Counted from the stretch's first letter, positions 52,108 through 61,239 are shown. The stretch: 64,000 bases of DNA from Haladaptatus pallidirubidus (GCF_020700235.1 NZ_CP085301.1:2604001-2668000); one strand, 5' to 3'. Numbers and translations are program-made. Notes: generated from the sequence alone by a model not told the origin.

Positions 52108-52821
52108 ATGAGCGACCGGAAAAACCCAAATTCATCGGAAATGTGTGACCCGGAGGTCGGAGCGGGATTGCTCGAAACGAACATGGGTCCGAGCTCGGCG
52201 TTGGCCCACCTCTACCGTGGCGAGATTCATCGCATGAAGTTTTGGCGGGAGCGACTCGACAGAACGAGCAACTGGGCGATTACGTTGATGGCGGCCATTC
52301 TGACGTGGGCGTTTTCGAGTCGGAGCAACCCCCATTACATCGTTCTGCTCCCCATCGTCACGGTCAGTATCTTTCTCTTCATCGAGGCTCGCCGATACCG
52401 AGCATACGATATCTGGCGGTCGCGGGTTCGCATGCTTCAGCAGAACGTGTTTGCGTTGGGACTCGACGACTCGGCGGGGGTCGTGGACGAAGGCTGGCGA
52501 CAGAAACTAAGCGAGGATTATCGTCTTCCGAAGGTGAAAGTGTCGCTGGAAGAGGCGCTTGCGCACCGTCTGCGCCGCGTGTATGTGCCGCTCTTTTTGG
52601 TTCTGCTCGCGGCGTGGGTGTTCCATCTGACCGCCTACACTTCGGGCGGGCAGTGGCCCAGCAGTGCGGCAATCGCGTGGGTTCCCGGCGGTATCGTCCT
52701 CGCTACCGTCGTTGCCTTCTACATCGGTATCCTCGTCGTCGCCTATCGACCGCGAGAATGGAACATCAACGGAGAAATCCTCCCCAGCGACGTAACCGGA
52801 TGGGATTATTCTCACGAGTAA
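52108..52821 (+). CDS. DUF2270 membrane protein
   Basis: The 237-residue protein fits DUF2270: LAHLYRGEIHRMKFWRERLDRTSNWAI near residue 30, two adjacent hydrophobic helices (residues 60-95), EARRYRAYDIWRSRVRMLQQN, and a second helical pair (residues 155-215) before WNINGEILPSDVTGWDY. Its role is unknown. ATG 52108 is preferred over an upstream one, since the 55 preceding residues have no protein-like character. Confidence 0.85.
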   Translation: MSDRKNPNSSEMCDPEVGAGLLETNMGPSSALAHLYRGEIHRMKFWRERLDRTSNWAITLMAAILTWAFSSRSNPHYIVLLPIVTVSIFLFIEARRYRAYDIWRSRVRMLQQNVFALGLDDSAGVVDEGWRQKLSEDYRLPKVKVSLEEALAHRLRRVYVPLFLVLLAAWVFHLTAYTSGGQWPSSAAIAWVPGGIVLATVVAFYIGILVVAYRPREWNINGEILPSDVTGWDYSHE

Positions 52822-52832
52822 TCGAACAATCG

Positions 52833-52979
52833 TCACTTCTCACTTTTCGACAATCGCACTACGAGGGTCTCTATCGCCCTCGAAAGCGCGCTGTTTCCGA
52901 AGCGGACGACGACGCTGACGATGGCTAGCTGCGTCGCTCGGAAGAGTTCCCGCTGATGCGTGCCAGCCTCCATTTCCAT
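52833..52979 (-). CDS. Doubtful 48-codon frame between divergent genes
   Basis: MEMEAGTHQRELFRATQLAI continues to 48 residues with a helix-like, partly hydrophobic pattern (SVVVRFGNS, ETLVVRLSK). It lies between the convergent ends of DUF2270 and the start of the DUF457 gene; the codon pattern is only moderately coding. No family is recognised. Confidence 0.3.
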   Translation of the reverse strand: MEMEAGTHQRELFRATQLAIVSVVVRFGNSALSRAIETLVVRLSKSEK

Positions 52980-53087
52980 CCCGAAGGAGGGACGGCTCGC
53001 ACGAAGTAACGCGATACCATCCCTGCCGAGTGCCAACAGCGAACTCCCCGATAGGTGTTTACGTGAACCTCGCCTACGGGGGTCACG

Positions 53088-53699
53088 ATGATGGCAACGA
53101 CGCACGCCCTTATCGGCGTGCTTCTCGCAAGTATTACCCTTCTCGTCGCGCCGGAGTTCGCTCCGGTTGCGGTCTTCGCGGGGTTTTTCGGCGGGCTATT
53201 TCCGGATTTCGACCTCTACTCCGGTCACCGGAAGACGCTCCACTTTCCGGTGTACTTCTCGGTTGCTGGACTGGTGGCGGTTGCGATTGCCGTAGTCGTC
53301 CCGACCGGTTGGACCGTGGCTGTCGCCGTCTTCCTCCTTTCCGCCGCGATCCACTCCGTTTCTGACGCCTTCGGCGGCGGATTGGAGCTAAAACCGTGGC
53401 TCGGCGAGTCCGAGCGCGCAGTGTACGACCACTTCCACGGACGGTGGATTTCCCCTCGCCGCTGGATTCGGTACGACGGCGCGCCCGAGGATTTCGCGTT
53501 GGGTGTCTTCGCCGCGCTTCCAAGTCTCGTCCTCTACGACGGGACGATTCAGACGCTGGTCATCGCCGCAGTCCTCGTCTCGGGCATTTACGCCCTGCTT
53601 CGAAAGCAAATGGTGATTGCGGCGGAGTGGCTTGTCGGGCGGATTCCGGCGTCGATGTTGGCCTACATTCCCGACCGGTTCGTTCGGGATTTCGTATAG
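53088..53699 (+). CDS. DUF457/YdjM-type metal-dependent hydrolase, membrane
   Basis: The 203-residue membrane protein belongs to the LexA-regulated YdjM/DUF457 group: THALIGVLLAS near the start (His), FFGGLFPDFDLYSGHRKTLHFPVYF with DxD and two His residues near residues 37-58, and ALFAA-type helices. It may hydrolyse phosphoesters, with several membrane helices. Substrate and role are unknown. The frame begins ATG 53088; a second ATG follows at 53091. Confidence 0.8.
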   Translation: MMATTHALIGVLLASITLLVAPEFAPVAVFAGFFGGLFPDFDLYSGHRKTLHFPVYFSVAGLVAVAIAVVVPTGWTVAVAVFLLSAAIHSVSDAFGGGLELKPWLGESERAVYDHFHGRWISPRRWIRYDGAPEDFALGVFAALPSLVLYDGTIQTLVIAAVLVSGIYALLRKQMVIAAEWLVGRIPASMLAYIPDRFVRDFV

Positions 53700-53762
53700 T
53701 GAGCGTCGAACTCGCTTCGAAGGGTTTATTCACGGCCTGACCATCAGACTTCAGTAGTAACT

Positions 53763-54293
53763 ATGTCCGACAAACCTGCCTCAATGTACCGGGAGATTCG
53801 AAAGCCCCCGTACACGCGACGCGAATACATCACGGGTATCCCGGGTTCGAAGATTGCACAGCACAAGATGGGCGACGTTGGTGCGGACGAGGACAACTAT
53901 CCCGTCCAAATTTCCCTCGTCCTCGAAGAGGAGTGCCAGATTCGCCACGGCGCACTGGAGGCCGCCCGCCTTTCGGCTAACCGCTTCCTGCTGAAGAACA
54001 TCGGCGAAACCGGTTACAAGATGATTCTGCGCAAGTTCCCACACCACGTCCTGCGCGAGAACAAACAGGCGACCGGTGCGGGCGCAGACCGTGTTTCCGA
54101 CGGAATGCGACAGGCGTTCGGGAAACCGGTCGGCACCGCGGCCCGAATCCAGAACGGCGAGCGTCTCTTCACCGCATGGTGCGAAGTCGAGGACGCGGAC
54201 GCCGTCAAAGACGCCTTCCGCCGCGCGTACAACAAGGTCTCCCCGCCGTGCCGTATCGTCGTCGAGCGTGGTGAGAAAGAACTCATTAGCTAA
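53763..54293 (+). CDS. rpl10e: Ribosomal protein L10e (uL16)
   Basis: The 176-residue protein of the large subunit begins [31 protein letters not shown] and has [53 protein letters not shown], the L10e/L16 signature around the peptidyl-transferase-proximal loop. It is complete and short-spaced from the DUF457 gene but probably has its own promoter (TTTATTCAC in the 60 bases before). Confidence 0.97.
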   Translation: MSDKPASMYREIRKPPYTRREYITGIPGSKIAQHKMGDVGADEDNYPVQISLVLEEECQIRHGALEAARLSANRFLLKNIGETGYKMILRKFPHHVLRENKQATGAGADRVSDGMRQAFGKPVGTAARIQNGERLFTAWCEVEDADAVKDAFRRAYNKVSPPCRIVVERGEKELIS

Positions 54294-54632
54294 ACAAACA
54301 CTCGACATTTTTCGCCGTGCTGGTTTCGTCCTGAGCGATTGGTTTCTCTAAAATTGTCGGATTTGAGTGCTTTTCTTTGGTAGTGTCGTCTCCGATGAAA
54401 CCGCACCTGAAAATAGGTCTGCACACTCTCTCCTGTTGGATGGCTGTCGTTGGCGAGCCGTGACTTCCTCACGCAATTTATGATCCATCTTTCACTGAAG
54501 TTCCATCTACAATTTGCTTTCAACTGTCCGTCTCACACCGGAGTATCACTCTGAATCTGATTTTCACTACTCCGACCCCACACCGAGAAACGAGAGCAGT
54601 CTTTTTTAACCCCAAACCAGAACCTCCACTAA
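54294..54632. other. Intergenic region before the RimK-like gene
   Basis: About 340 bases, AT-richer than average, with no convincing frame on either strand. A TTTTTTAAC run at 54601-54609 about 25-30 bases before the ATG probably belongs to the promoter of the RimK-like gene. Confidence 0.5.
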
Positions 54633-55499
54633 ATGCTCGATTTAGCGGTCGCGTACCGAAAACGGACGTTCGAACGAATGCGCGAACCGTTCTCGGAGCG
54701 TGGCATCCGCGTCCGTCACGTTCCGAACGAGGCGCGGACGTTCGACCTCGCTGACCCGCCGTGGTCGGCGGACGAGTTCGACGCGGGATTCATCTACCCC
54801 TCCCGGATGATGGAGGGCGGCGTGGTCGATGCACTGCTCTCGGTTCCGTGGGTGAACGGACGCGAAGCGGTGCTGACCTCGCGGAACAAAGCCGAGGTCA
54901 TCGCCCGACTCGGGAAGGCGGGAGTTCCGGTTCCGAAGACCGCGATGGTTTCGAATCCTGTCGAAGAGCGCGACCTCCGCGAGATTTTCGCGCGATTCGA
55001 CTCCCCCGTCGTCATCAAACCCAACTCGACCACGCGCGGAACTGGCATCGCAAAAGTGGGCGACGTAGACTCCTTCCTCGGCGTCGTGGACTACCTGAAC
55101 CTCGTCCACGACTACCGCGCGACTGGCGACAAATCGTTTCTCGTGCAGGAGTATCTCCCAGGCGCGACCGATTACCGCGCGATGGTGGTCGACGGCGACT
55201 ACGTCGGCGCGGTCGAACGGCGATTGCCGGACGACGCGCTGGCCGAGGGTCGTTGGAAACACAACGTTCATCGCGGAGCAGCGGCGTGCGGAATCTCGCT
55301 TCCGGACGAGCACAGAAAAATCGCGGAGCGAACGGCGAAAGTACTCGACATTCCGTTCTGCGGCGTCGATATTCTCGACACGGGCGACCGAATCGTCGTA
55401 AACGAGACGAACGCCCGTCCGACTATCGACGCGGAGACGAAGTACGAAGACGGGTTTTACGACCGTCTTGCCGGACTCGTTCGGGCGACTCGCCGGTAA
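54633..55499 (+). CDS. RimK-like ATP-grasp ligase
   Basis: The 288-residue ATP-grasp enzyme has VLTSRNKAEVIARLGKAGVPVPKTAMV (N-terminal side), SPVVIKPNSTTRGTGIAKVGD (P-loop-like strand) and QEYLPGATDYRAMVVDGDYVGAVERR, NETNARPTIDAETK (Mg2+/ATP ligands) in RimK order. Members link glutamate or other amino acids to proteins or cofactors (LysX, RimK, MptN, CofF); which one this is cannot be decided here. It is alone. Confidence 0.85.
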   Translation: MLDLAVAYRKRTFERMREPFSERGIRVRHVPNEARTFDLADPPWSADEFDAGFIYPSRMMEGGVVDALLSVPWVNGREAVLTSRNKAEVIARLGKAGVPVPKTAMVSNPVEERDLREIFARFDSPVVIKPNSTTRGTGIAKVGDVDSFLGVVDYLNLVHDYRATGDKSFLVQEYLPGATDYRAMVVDGDYVGAVERRLPDDALAEGRWKHNVHRGAAACGISLPDEHRKIAERTAKVLDIPFCGVDILDTGDRIVVNETNARPTIDAETKYEDGFYDRLAGLVRATRR

Positions 55500-55511
55500 T
55501 ATTTCGTCGGA

Positions 55512-55907
55512 TTATTCGACGCTGATGTTCGCCGATTCGTCGGTCTTTTCGAGGGTGACTTCGAGGACGCCGTTGTTGTACGTCGCGTTGGCTGAGCGTT
55601 CGTCAACGCGCGCGGGGAGCGAAATTCGCTCGTCGTATTCGCGGTGGTCGCTGACGGCGCTGATGGTCATCGTCTCGCCGTCGCATTTGAGGTTGATGTC
55701 TTCCTTTTCGACGCCGGGGAGGTCTGCGATGACGCGGACGTGTTCGTCGTCCTCGTGAATATCGACGTGCGTGTCCGCCCCGAATCCGGGTCCGGTCGTG
55801 CTGGTATCGACCTGCATATCGACGTTTCCGCCCATCATATCGTTCATCATGCGCTCGATTTCGCGGAAGAGGTCGTCGAAGGGGTCGTCGCGGTCGTCTC
55901 GTCGCAT
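55512..55907 (-). CDS. hsp20: Hsp20/alpha-crystallin family small heat-shock protein
   Basis: The 131-residue chaperone has an N-terminal helical arm (PFDDLFREIERMMNDMMGG), an alpha-crystallin domain starting at about residue 45 (DDEHVRVIADLPGVEKEDINLKC) and the ending YNNGVLEVTLEKTDE, with a short tail. It prevents aggregation of unfolding proteins. ATG 55907 is chosen. It converges with the RimK-like gene. Confidence 0.93.
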   Translation of the reverse strand: MRRDDRDDPFDDLFREIERMMNDMMGGNVDMQVDTSTTGPGFGADTHVDIHEDDEHVRVIADLPGVEKEDINLKCDGETMTISAVSDHREYDERISLPARVDERSANATYNNGVLEVTLEKTDESANISVE

Positions 55908-56038
55908 GCAGGACAATAAGCCCCTCCCGGGCAAAAGGTTTTGGACGCCCGCTGGATACACCGCGTTTCGATTCCGTGTATTAAAGGCTCCTCGTCCGAT
56001 GTCCGAAAAAATAACTACACGTCGGTTATATCTGGTAA

Positions 56039-56353
56039 TTAATACCAGCGGTTTTGCTCGGCTTCGTTTTCGGCGTTAGCGATGCCGACCTGCGCGTTGT
56101 TGTTCGTTTGGTCGCTGTACTGGACAGCATACGCGTCACCGGATTCAGCGTCGCCGCCGTTCCATCCAACCGCCGCCGAGATTGCCGTGTTGTCGTCCTG
56201 GACGTTTACGTTGGTCTGCTCAACGTCCTGTTCCTGCTCGACTTCTGCTTCGGCTTCTTGTTCGGTATCTGCCATCGCGGTTCCGGCCAGTCCGCCAACG
56301 AGGACGCTGGCAACCAGCGCAATCGCGAGCGAGATTCGAAGTGCTTTTTTCAT
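56039..56353 (-). CDS. Secreted Q/N-rich protein (104 aa)
   Basis: The protein starts with a Sec-type signal (MKKALRISLAIALVASVLVGGLAGTAMA, cut near residue 28). The mature part is acidic then polar, with EQEAEAEVEQEQDVEQTNVN, SAAVGWNGGDAESGD, QYSDQTNNNAQVGIANAENEAEQN and a C-terminal RWY. Asn/Gln-rich repeats of this kind recall amyloid-like or cell-surface matrix proteins, but no family is recognised. The upstream hairpin (56360-56380) contains the likely ribosome-binding site, so expression may be controlled at translation. Confidence 0.7.
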   Translation of the reverse strand: MKKALRISLAIALVASVLVGGLAGTAMADTEQEAEAEVEQEQDVEQTNVNVQDDNTAISAAVGWNGGDAESGDAYAVQYSDQTNNNAQVGIANAENEAEQNRWY

Positions 56354-56359
56354 GGTTGT

Positions 56360-56380
56360 ATCTCTCCGGGCGGGAGAGAT
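56360..56380 (-). promoter_or_regulatory. Hairpin masking the ribosome-binding site of the Q/N-rich gene
   Basis: Read on the minus strand, ATCTCTCC-CGCCC-GGAGAGAT forms a perfect 8-bp stem with a 5-nt loop, 6 bases before the ATG. The GGAG at the 3' arm is a plausible Shine-Dalgarno site and would be paired, so the hairpin could control translation. Confidence 0.6.
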
Positions 56381-56393
56381 CGCGTATCGAACC

Positions 56394-56412
56394 CCGCGGA
56401 CTTCTTCCGCGG
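56394..56412. repeat. CCGCGG hairpin
   Basis: CCGCGG at 56394-56399 and again at 56407-56412 form a 6-bp stem around ACTTCTT, just upstream of the ribosome-binding-site hairpin. Confidence 0.6.
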
Positions 56413-56784
56413 TGCCCGTCCCACCCATCTCGCTCCATCTACCGAGGTGTAAATGAACGGCGGGTATCGTTGAATTCGTTCGCCCGTTTTTACGAACGGC
56501 CAAATCGCTCGCCGAACGGGAGTAACGTGGAAAACTCCCGTATAGAGCCGATACCGTCCGTGAATCTAACGACTATCGACGCCCGTTTTCGCGGCGCTAT
56601 TCTCTCCCATTTTGAACGACTGAATTCTCGACTAACGAGTTATAACCAACAATCCGCATGCCGCATGCTACCTCGAAACACGATTATACGGAACCGTTTC
56701 GAAACCTAAGTCGGGATTGTTCTCGTATCCGATATCGGGTGTGTGTTCGGTTAACCGCGACAAAAAGAGACTAATAAACCCAGT

Positions 56785-57798
56785 TCAGAACCCGATTTCG
56801 AGCGCCTCGTTCGTCGTCTCGATGCTCTCGCGGGCGTCCGCGCTGTTCGTCACCGCTCGAATCGCATCGACGTTTTCCGGAACCACGTCGCTCTCTTGGT
56901 GAATCGCTTGGAAGAGGTAGAGGTCGTTTCCTTCCATCGAAACCGACTCGCCCCAGAGGCAGTTCTCCCAGAGGTCGGCCCGCGGCCGACCTCTGTCCAT
57001 GGCGTACTCCTTAAGTTTGCCAGCGCCGTCGATGTCCATCCGTTCCGGAACGACGAAGATGCGCGATTGACTTTCGAGCAGGTCGCGAACCTCCTCCGCG
57101 TCTGGTTCGGATTCGAGCGAGACGTTGACGCTGTGCATGTGCATCAGCGTCGCCGGAACCTTCAACCCGAGCGTGTCGATCGACAGGTCGGGGAAGATGG
57201 TTTTCACGTCCGGGCCGTGGTGCGACGGCAGTTTCACCGGGTTCGGCACGATGTCGTTGATGGGGCCGCGACCGGTCTGGGCCGGGTCGCCGCCGCGCCG
57301 GACGAGCGTCGCGCGAACCTTTTCCACGCCGTACTCCTCGCGGAGCGGCGCGATGAGGCGCGACAGTCCGGTCGTGTTGCACGAGACGACGCGGACGTGC
57401 TGTGCGTCGATAGCTTCCTCGTAGTTAGCGCGCGCGTTGAAACTCACGTCGGCAACGTCCGCATCCTCGCCGCCCTGGTACAACGCGGGCGTGTCGTACT
57501 CCTCGTACAGCGATTTGTTGTCCGCGCCGATTCCGGAGGGGCAGGCGTCTACGACGACGTCGACCTTCTCGACCAGGTCCTCGACCATTCCCGCGAGTTC
57601 GATTCCCGCCTCGTCGAACAGTTCCGCGCGCTCCTCGATTGCGGCGTAGAGCGAAAACCCCTTCTCGACTGCTCCTTCGGCTTCGAAGTTGGGTCGGGTT
57701 TTTGCGACCCCTGTGACCTCCATGTCCGGTTGCGCCCGGACAGCGTCAGCGACCCGTTTCCCGATAGTCCCGTACCCGTTGATGCCGACCTGTAGCAT
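56785..57798 (-). CDS. gap: Type II glyceraldehyde-3-phosphate dehydrogenase
   Basis: The 337-residue enzyme is the archaeal type [26 protein letters not shown] (residues 3-21, NAD(P)-binding), the catalytic cysteine in [13 protein letters not shown] near residue 139, and the archaeal [34 protein letters not shown]. It is presumably the gluconeogenic form, in the manner of gapB of Haloferax volcanii. ATG 57798 is chosen; six codons upstream are rejected. Confidence 0.95.
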   Translation of the reverse strand: MLQVGINGYGTIGKRVADAVRAQPDMEVTGVAKTRPNFEAEGAVEKGFSLYAAIEERAELFDEAGIELAGMVEDLVEKVDVVVDACPSGIGADNKSLYEEYDTPALYQGGEDADVADVSFNARANYEEAIDAQHVRVVSCNTTGLSRLIAPLREEYGVEKVRATLVRRGGDPAQTGRGPINDIVPNPVKLPSHHGPDVKTIFPDLSIDTLGLKVPATLMHMHSVNVSLESEPDAEEVRDLLESQSRIFVVPERMDIDGAGKLKEYAMDRGRPRADLWENCLWGESVSMEGNDLYLFQAIHQESDVVPENVDAIRAVTNSADARESIETTNEALEIGF

Positions 57799-57930
57799 GT
57801 ACGTCCGCAGGTCCAACGTCCGCCATTAAAACCGTTTCGAGCCATTCTTCCCGGGAACTAACTCACACGCGAGTAAGATGGAACGGACGGAAGGGGAACA
57901 TCTAACCACTCCGAAAGCAATCCACGAAAC

Positions 57931-58875
57931 ATGAGTTTAGACGACGCGGCGAAGACCGCCGTGGAGCAGTGTATGGCGCTTCAGCCGGACGAGAGTTGTG
58001 CGGTCATCACCGACGACAAACGTTGGGACATCGGCAAGGCGCTGTACGACGCGGCCCGCGAAATCACGGACGACGTGGTCATCGCGCGCTACCCGGTCGG
58101 CAATCAGCACGGCGAGGAACCGCCGGAACCCGTCGCCGCGGCGATGGCCGGTGCGGACGTGGTTCTCGCGCCAACCACCAAAAGTCTGAGCCACACTCGC
58201 GCCCGCGGCAAGGCGAACGACGCGGGAGCGCGAGCGGCGACCCTCCCCGGAATCACCGAGGAAGTGATGGTCATCGGCCTCTCAGCCGATTACGAGACCA
58301 TCGACCAGCACTGTCAGGAGGTTCTCGCGCAGGTTGAAGGCGCACAGGAAATCCGCGTGACGACCGAGAAAGGCACCGACATCACCTTCGAACCCGGTGA
58401 CCGTGAGTGGTACGACGACACCGGCCTCTGTCACGACCCCGGCGATTTCACCAATCTCCCCGCGGGTGAAGTCTTCGTCAGTCCCGAAGACGTGAACGGA
58501 CGCTACGTCGTGGACGGAACGATGCGCCCGTACGGACTGCTCGAAGACGGCCAGACGCTCGAATTCGAGGTCGAAGACGGCTACGTCACGGAAATCAGCG
58601 ACGACGAAATCCGCGCGCAGGTCGAAACCGGGGCCGAGGAAGTCGGGCGGGACGCCTACAACCTCGCCGAACTCGGCATCGGAACGAACGTCGCGGTCAC
58701 CGAACTCGTCGGTTCCGTCCTCTTGGACGAGAAGGCGGGCGGCACGGTTCACATCGCAATCGGCGACGACGCGGGAATCGGCGGCGACACGGACGCCCCG
58801 CTTCACTTGGACGGCATCATCCGCGACCCGACCGTCTACGCGGACGGGGAGGAAGTCGAACTGCCGCGACCCTGA
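57931..58875 (+). CDS. M29-like aminopeptidase (aminopeptidase T family)
   Basis: The 314-residue protein of the leucyl aminopeptidase/aminopeptidase T group has DDVVIARYPVGNQHGEEPPEPVAAAM, VLAPTTKSLSHTRARGKANDAGARAATLPGITEEV and GTVHIAIGDDAGIGGDTDAPLHLDGIIRDPTV; these His, Asp and Glu residues are the likely metal ligands. It would release N-terminal residues from peptides. The family is usually 310-410 residues, so this is at the short end. It starts ATG 57931, divergent from gap. Confidence 0.85.
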   Translation: MSLDDAAKTAVEQCMALQPDESCAVITDDKRWDIGKALYDAAREITDDVVIARYPVGNQHGEEPPEPVAAAMAGADVVLAPTTKSLSHTRARGKANDAGARAATLPGITEEVMVIGLSADYETIDQHCQEVLAQVEGAQEIRVTTEKGTDITFEPGDREWYDDTGLCHDPGDFTNLPAGEVFVSPEDVNGRYVVDGTMRPYGLLEDGQTLEFEVEDGYVTEISDDEIRAQVETGAEEVGRDAYNLAELGIGTNVAVTELVGSVLLDEKAGGTVHIAIGDDAGIGGDTDAPLHLDGIIRDPTVYADGEEVELPRP

Positions 58876-58890
58876 ACTGAACACAGAATC

Positions 58891-59220
58891 ATGTTCGTCC
58901 ACGGAACTGAAGTTCGCGGCGTCAAAGTTGACGCGGAGACGCGATGCTCGCATTACGACACGGAACGAGACGTGATTGCGATTCGGTTTCCGTGCTGTAA
59001 CGAATACTACCCTTGTTTTCGGTGCCACGACGAAGTGGCAGGCCATTCGCGCGAAACGTGGCCCGAAAACCGGCGTGATGCGGAGGCGGTGCTGTGCGGG
59101 GCTTGCGGTTCCGAACTGACGATTGCCGAGTATTTGGGTTGTGAATCGCAGTGTCCCGACTGCGGCACAGCATTTAACCCGGGGTGTGCGAACCACTATC
59201 ATCTGTACTTCGAGGGCTGA
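58891..59220 (+). CDS. CHY zinc-finger protein
   Basis: The 109-residue protein has the CHY-type pattern CSHYDTERDVIAIRFPCCNEYYPCFRCHDE (Cys/His cluster near residues 19-47), then LCGACGSELTIAEYLGCESQCPDCGTAFNPGC (second cluster), so it should bind three zinc ions. In some proteins the CHY domain works with ubiquitin ligases; here it is alone, just 15 bases after the aminopeptidase gene, so the two are probably co-transcribed. Confidence 0.9.
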   Translation: MFVHGTEVRGVKVDAETRCSHYDTERDVIAIRFPCCNEYYPCFRCHDEVAGHSRETWPENRRDAEAVLCGACGSELTIAEYLGCESQCPDCGTAFNPGCANHYHLYFEG

Positions 59221-59323
59221 GTACGAGTGGTCGCACTCAACACAATGAACACTCGACTCGAAAGGTACAGCGGTCGTTTCACCTATCACAAAAGCATTAA
59301 TTTACGACGGTAATGTGGCTGAT

Positions 59324-59827
59324 ATGAATCGCCGCGCTCTTCTCGTCTGACTCGCTGTTCCGTTGGTCGGCGGCACTGCTGTCGTCGGCCAGCGACTCGA
59401 CTATCGTTGGGACAAGGAATTTTCCATCCACATTTCGCCACCGATTACGGGACACGACTTCGAACCGCTTGATGCCCAAGACCGATTTGACGACGGGAGC
59501 TACGACCCCGACGAGCGATTTGCGCACCGCGCTATGGTCGAATTTGATACGGTTGGAAAGCACGTTCGTGTACTCGGGTGGCTCAAAAGCGGCAGTCGGT
59601 CGTGCAAGGAGACGAAAATCGAGGCGATTCGTTACGACGAATCGCCGGACACACTTACGGTCGTCGTTTTCGACGATTACATCCATCATGATTTCTGCAC
59701 GCTTGAATTGGCCGTTGTTCCGTACACCGTCTCCGTGGACTTCGAATCGAACCTCCTATCACGCGTCGTCGTCAGGCACGTCAAGGACGGCGACGGCGTC
59801 GCCTACGAAGAGACGTTCCACAAGTAG
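59324..59827 (+). pseudogene. Signal-peptide gene broken by a nonsense codon
   Basis: From ATG 59324 the frame encodes MNRRALLV, then TGA at 59348-59350, then an unbroken continuation LAVPLVGGTAVVGQRLDYRW to 59827. Together they would be a signal peptide or membrane anchor followed by a 140-residue domain (FSIHISPPITGHDFEPL, AMVEFDTVGKHVRVLGWLKSG, VVVFDDYIHHDFCTLELAVVPY). The stop therefore interrupts the signal sequence. Translation from TTG 59363 would give the domain without most of its signal. The domain is not recognised. A sequencing error is possible. Confidence 0.65.
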
Positions 59828-59888
59828 CGCCCTACCAATCGTTCCCGAACTCCACGCACTTTTACGGCCCGAGTCCCTATACCGGAAT

Positions 59889-60539
59889 ATGAGCGAAACT
59901 GCGGAACGTGTGGCAGTGGTTTGCCCATCCTGTTCCCCCGATGTCGAAACCGTCCACGAGGTGCTGAAACCAGGTGGCCAAGCCACGGTTCGCTGTACCG
60001 AGTGCAGCCACGTCCACAAGACGAAAATCGAGCGCGTCCAGACCGAGGAAATCGACGTTATCGTCTCCCAAGAGGGAGAGTCGTTCTCCGCAAAAGCGGA
60101 CGTCCCGGTCGAGGAAACGCTGGCCGTCGGCGAGGAGTTCGTCCTCGAAACCGACGAGGCCATCTTTGTCGTCCGAATCACGAGCCTCGAACAGGACGAA
60201 AACCGCCGCGTCGAGGAATCCGTCGCCGAAGACGTCGAAACCATCTGGACACGCGCCGTGGACAACGTCTCGGTCAACGTGACGATTCACCCGAACGACG
60301 GCCGCAGGGACAACTCCCGAGGAATCAAGGTGAACATCCCGGGCGACTACGAGTTCGTCGTCGGCGAAATCGAGGAACTCGCGGACGAGGAGTTCACCAT
60401 CGACGGCATCCTCGTCGCGGACGATGCGACCGGCTACAACCACGACCGACTCGATTTCGACGGCGACACCGTCGTCGCCAAGGACGTAAAGCGCATCTAC
60501 GCCGAGGACGAGGGTTCGACCGCTTGGTCGGCGTGGTAG
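59889..60539 (+). CDS. HVO_0476-like zinc-finger protein
   Basis: The 216-residue protein starts MSETAERVAVVCPSCSPDVETVHEVL with a CPSC and CTEC zinc ribbon (residues 12-15 and 36-39), followed by a domain with paired strands (FSAKADVPVEETLAVGEEFVLETDEAIFVVRI, VSVNVTIHPNDGRRDNSRGIKVNIPGDYEFVVGEIEEL). From memory, it matches the HVO_0476 family of haloarchaea. Its stop is one base before the GTG of pcm, so the two form an operon. Confidence 0.85.
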   Translation: MSETAERVAVVCPSCSPDVETVHEVLKPGGQATVRCTECSHVHKTKIERVQTEEIDVIVSQEGESFSAKADVPVEETLAVGEEFVLETDEAIFVVRITSLEQDENRRVEESVAEDVETIWTRAVDNVSVNVTIHPNDGRRDNSRGIKVNIPGDYEFVVGEIEELADEEFTIDGILVADDATGYNHDRLDFDGDTVVAKDVKRIYAEDEGSTAWSAW

Positions 60540-60540
60540 C

Positions 60541-61209
60541 GTGTTCGACCGCGGCAACGACGGGTTCGAAGACGAGCGAGAATCGCTCGTGGCCCAACTC
60601 GCCGACCGCGACCGAATTCGCCACGAGACGACGCTGAACGCCCTCCGTTCTGTTCCCCGCCACGAGTTCGTCCCACGGCAGCGACGGCGGGAGGCGTACG
60701 ACGATCGCCCGCTTCCCATCGGCGAAAATCAAACCATCAGCGCCCCGCACATGGTCGCCGTTATGACCGATTTGTTGGAACTGTCGCGGGGCGACCGAAT
60801 ACTCGAAATCGGAACCGGCTGTGGCTATCACGCCGCCGTGACCGCCGAAATCGTCGGGTCGAAAAACGTCTTCAGCGTCGAGTACCACGAGTCGCTGGCG
60901 GAGGCGACGCGCGACCGATTTCGACGGCTTGCGCAATCCGACCGTTTCGACTACGACGACATCTCGATTCGCGTCGGCGACGGAAACGGCGGCTGGCCCG
61001 AAAATTCGCCCTACGACGCCCTCTACCTGACCTGCGCCGCACCGGATTTCCCGCCTGCTGTCGTCGAACAGGTTCGCCCCGATGGCCGTCTCCTCGCGCC
61101 ACTCGGAGACGACCCGCAGGAACTCGTTCTCGCGGAAAAGCGAGATGACGGCTCACTCTCCCGCGAATCGCACGGATTCGTCCGGTTCGTCCCGATGCAG
61201 AGGACGTAG
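60541..61209 (+). CDS. pcm: Protein-L-isoaspartate O-methyltransferase
   Basis: The 222-residue enzyme repairs isoaspartyl residues in aged proteins. It has ENQTISAPHMVAVMTDLLELSRGDRILEIGTGCGYHAAVTAEIVG, with SAM motif I EIGTGCGY and the conserved TISAPHM loop (catalytic Thr/Ser), and LYLTCAAPDFP. The start is GTG 60541, two bases after the TAG of the HVO_0476-type gene. The usual length is about 210-220, so it is complete. Confidence 0.93.
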   Translation: MFDRGNDGFEDERESLVAQLADRDRIRHETTLNALRSVPRHEFVPRQRRREAYDDRPLPIGENQTISAPHMVAVMTDLLELSRGDRILEIGTGCGYHAAVTAEIVGSKNVFSVEYHESLAEATRDRFRRLAQSDRFDYDDISIRVGDGNGGWPENSPYDALYLTCAAPDFPPAVVEQVRPDGRLLAPLGDDPQELVLAEKRDDGSLSRESHGFVRFVPMQRT

Positions 61210-61239
61210 CTTTTTTCGGCTCCCGGGCGAGCGGTCGGT

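Larger units (their letters stand above)
56354..56784. other. Intergenic region with hairpins upstream of the Q/N-rich gene
   Basis: About 430 bases. The first 60 hold two hairpins belonging to the 5' region of the Q/N-rich gene (listed separately). The rest has no credible gene, although its AT-rich part near 56670-56720 may hold the 3' end signals of the GAPDH gene. Confidence 0.55.

Noticed and set aside
59348..59350. Reading the TGA as selenocysteine
   Set aside because: Haloarchaea have no selenocysteine system, and the codon lies in a signal sequence, not at an active site.
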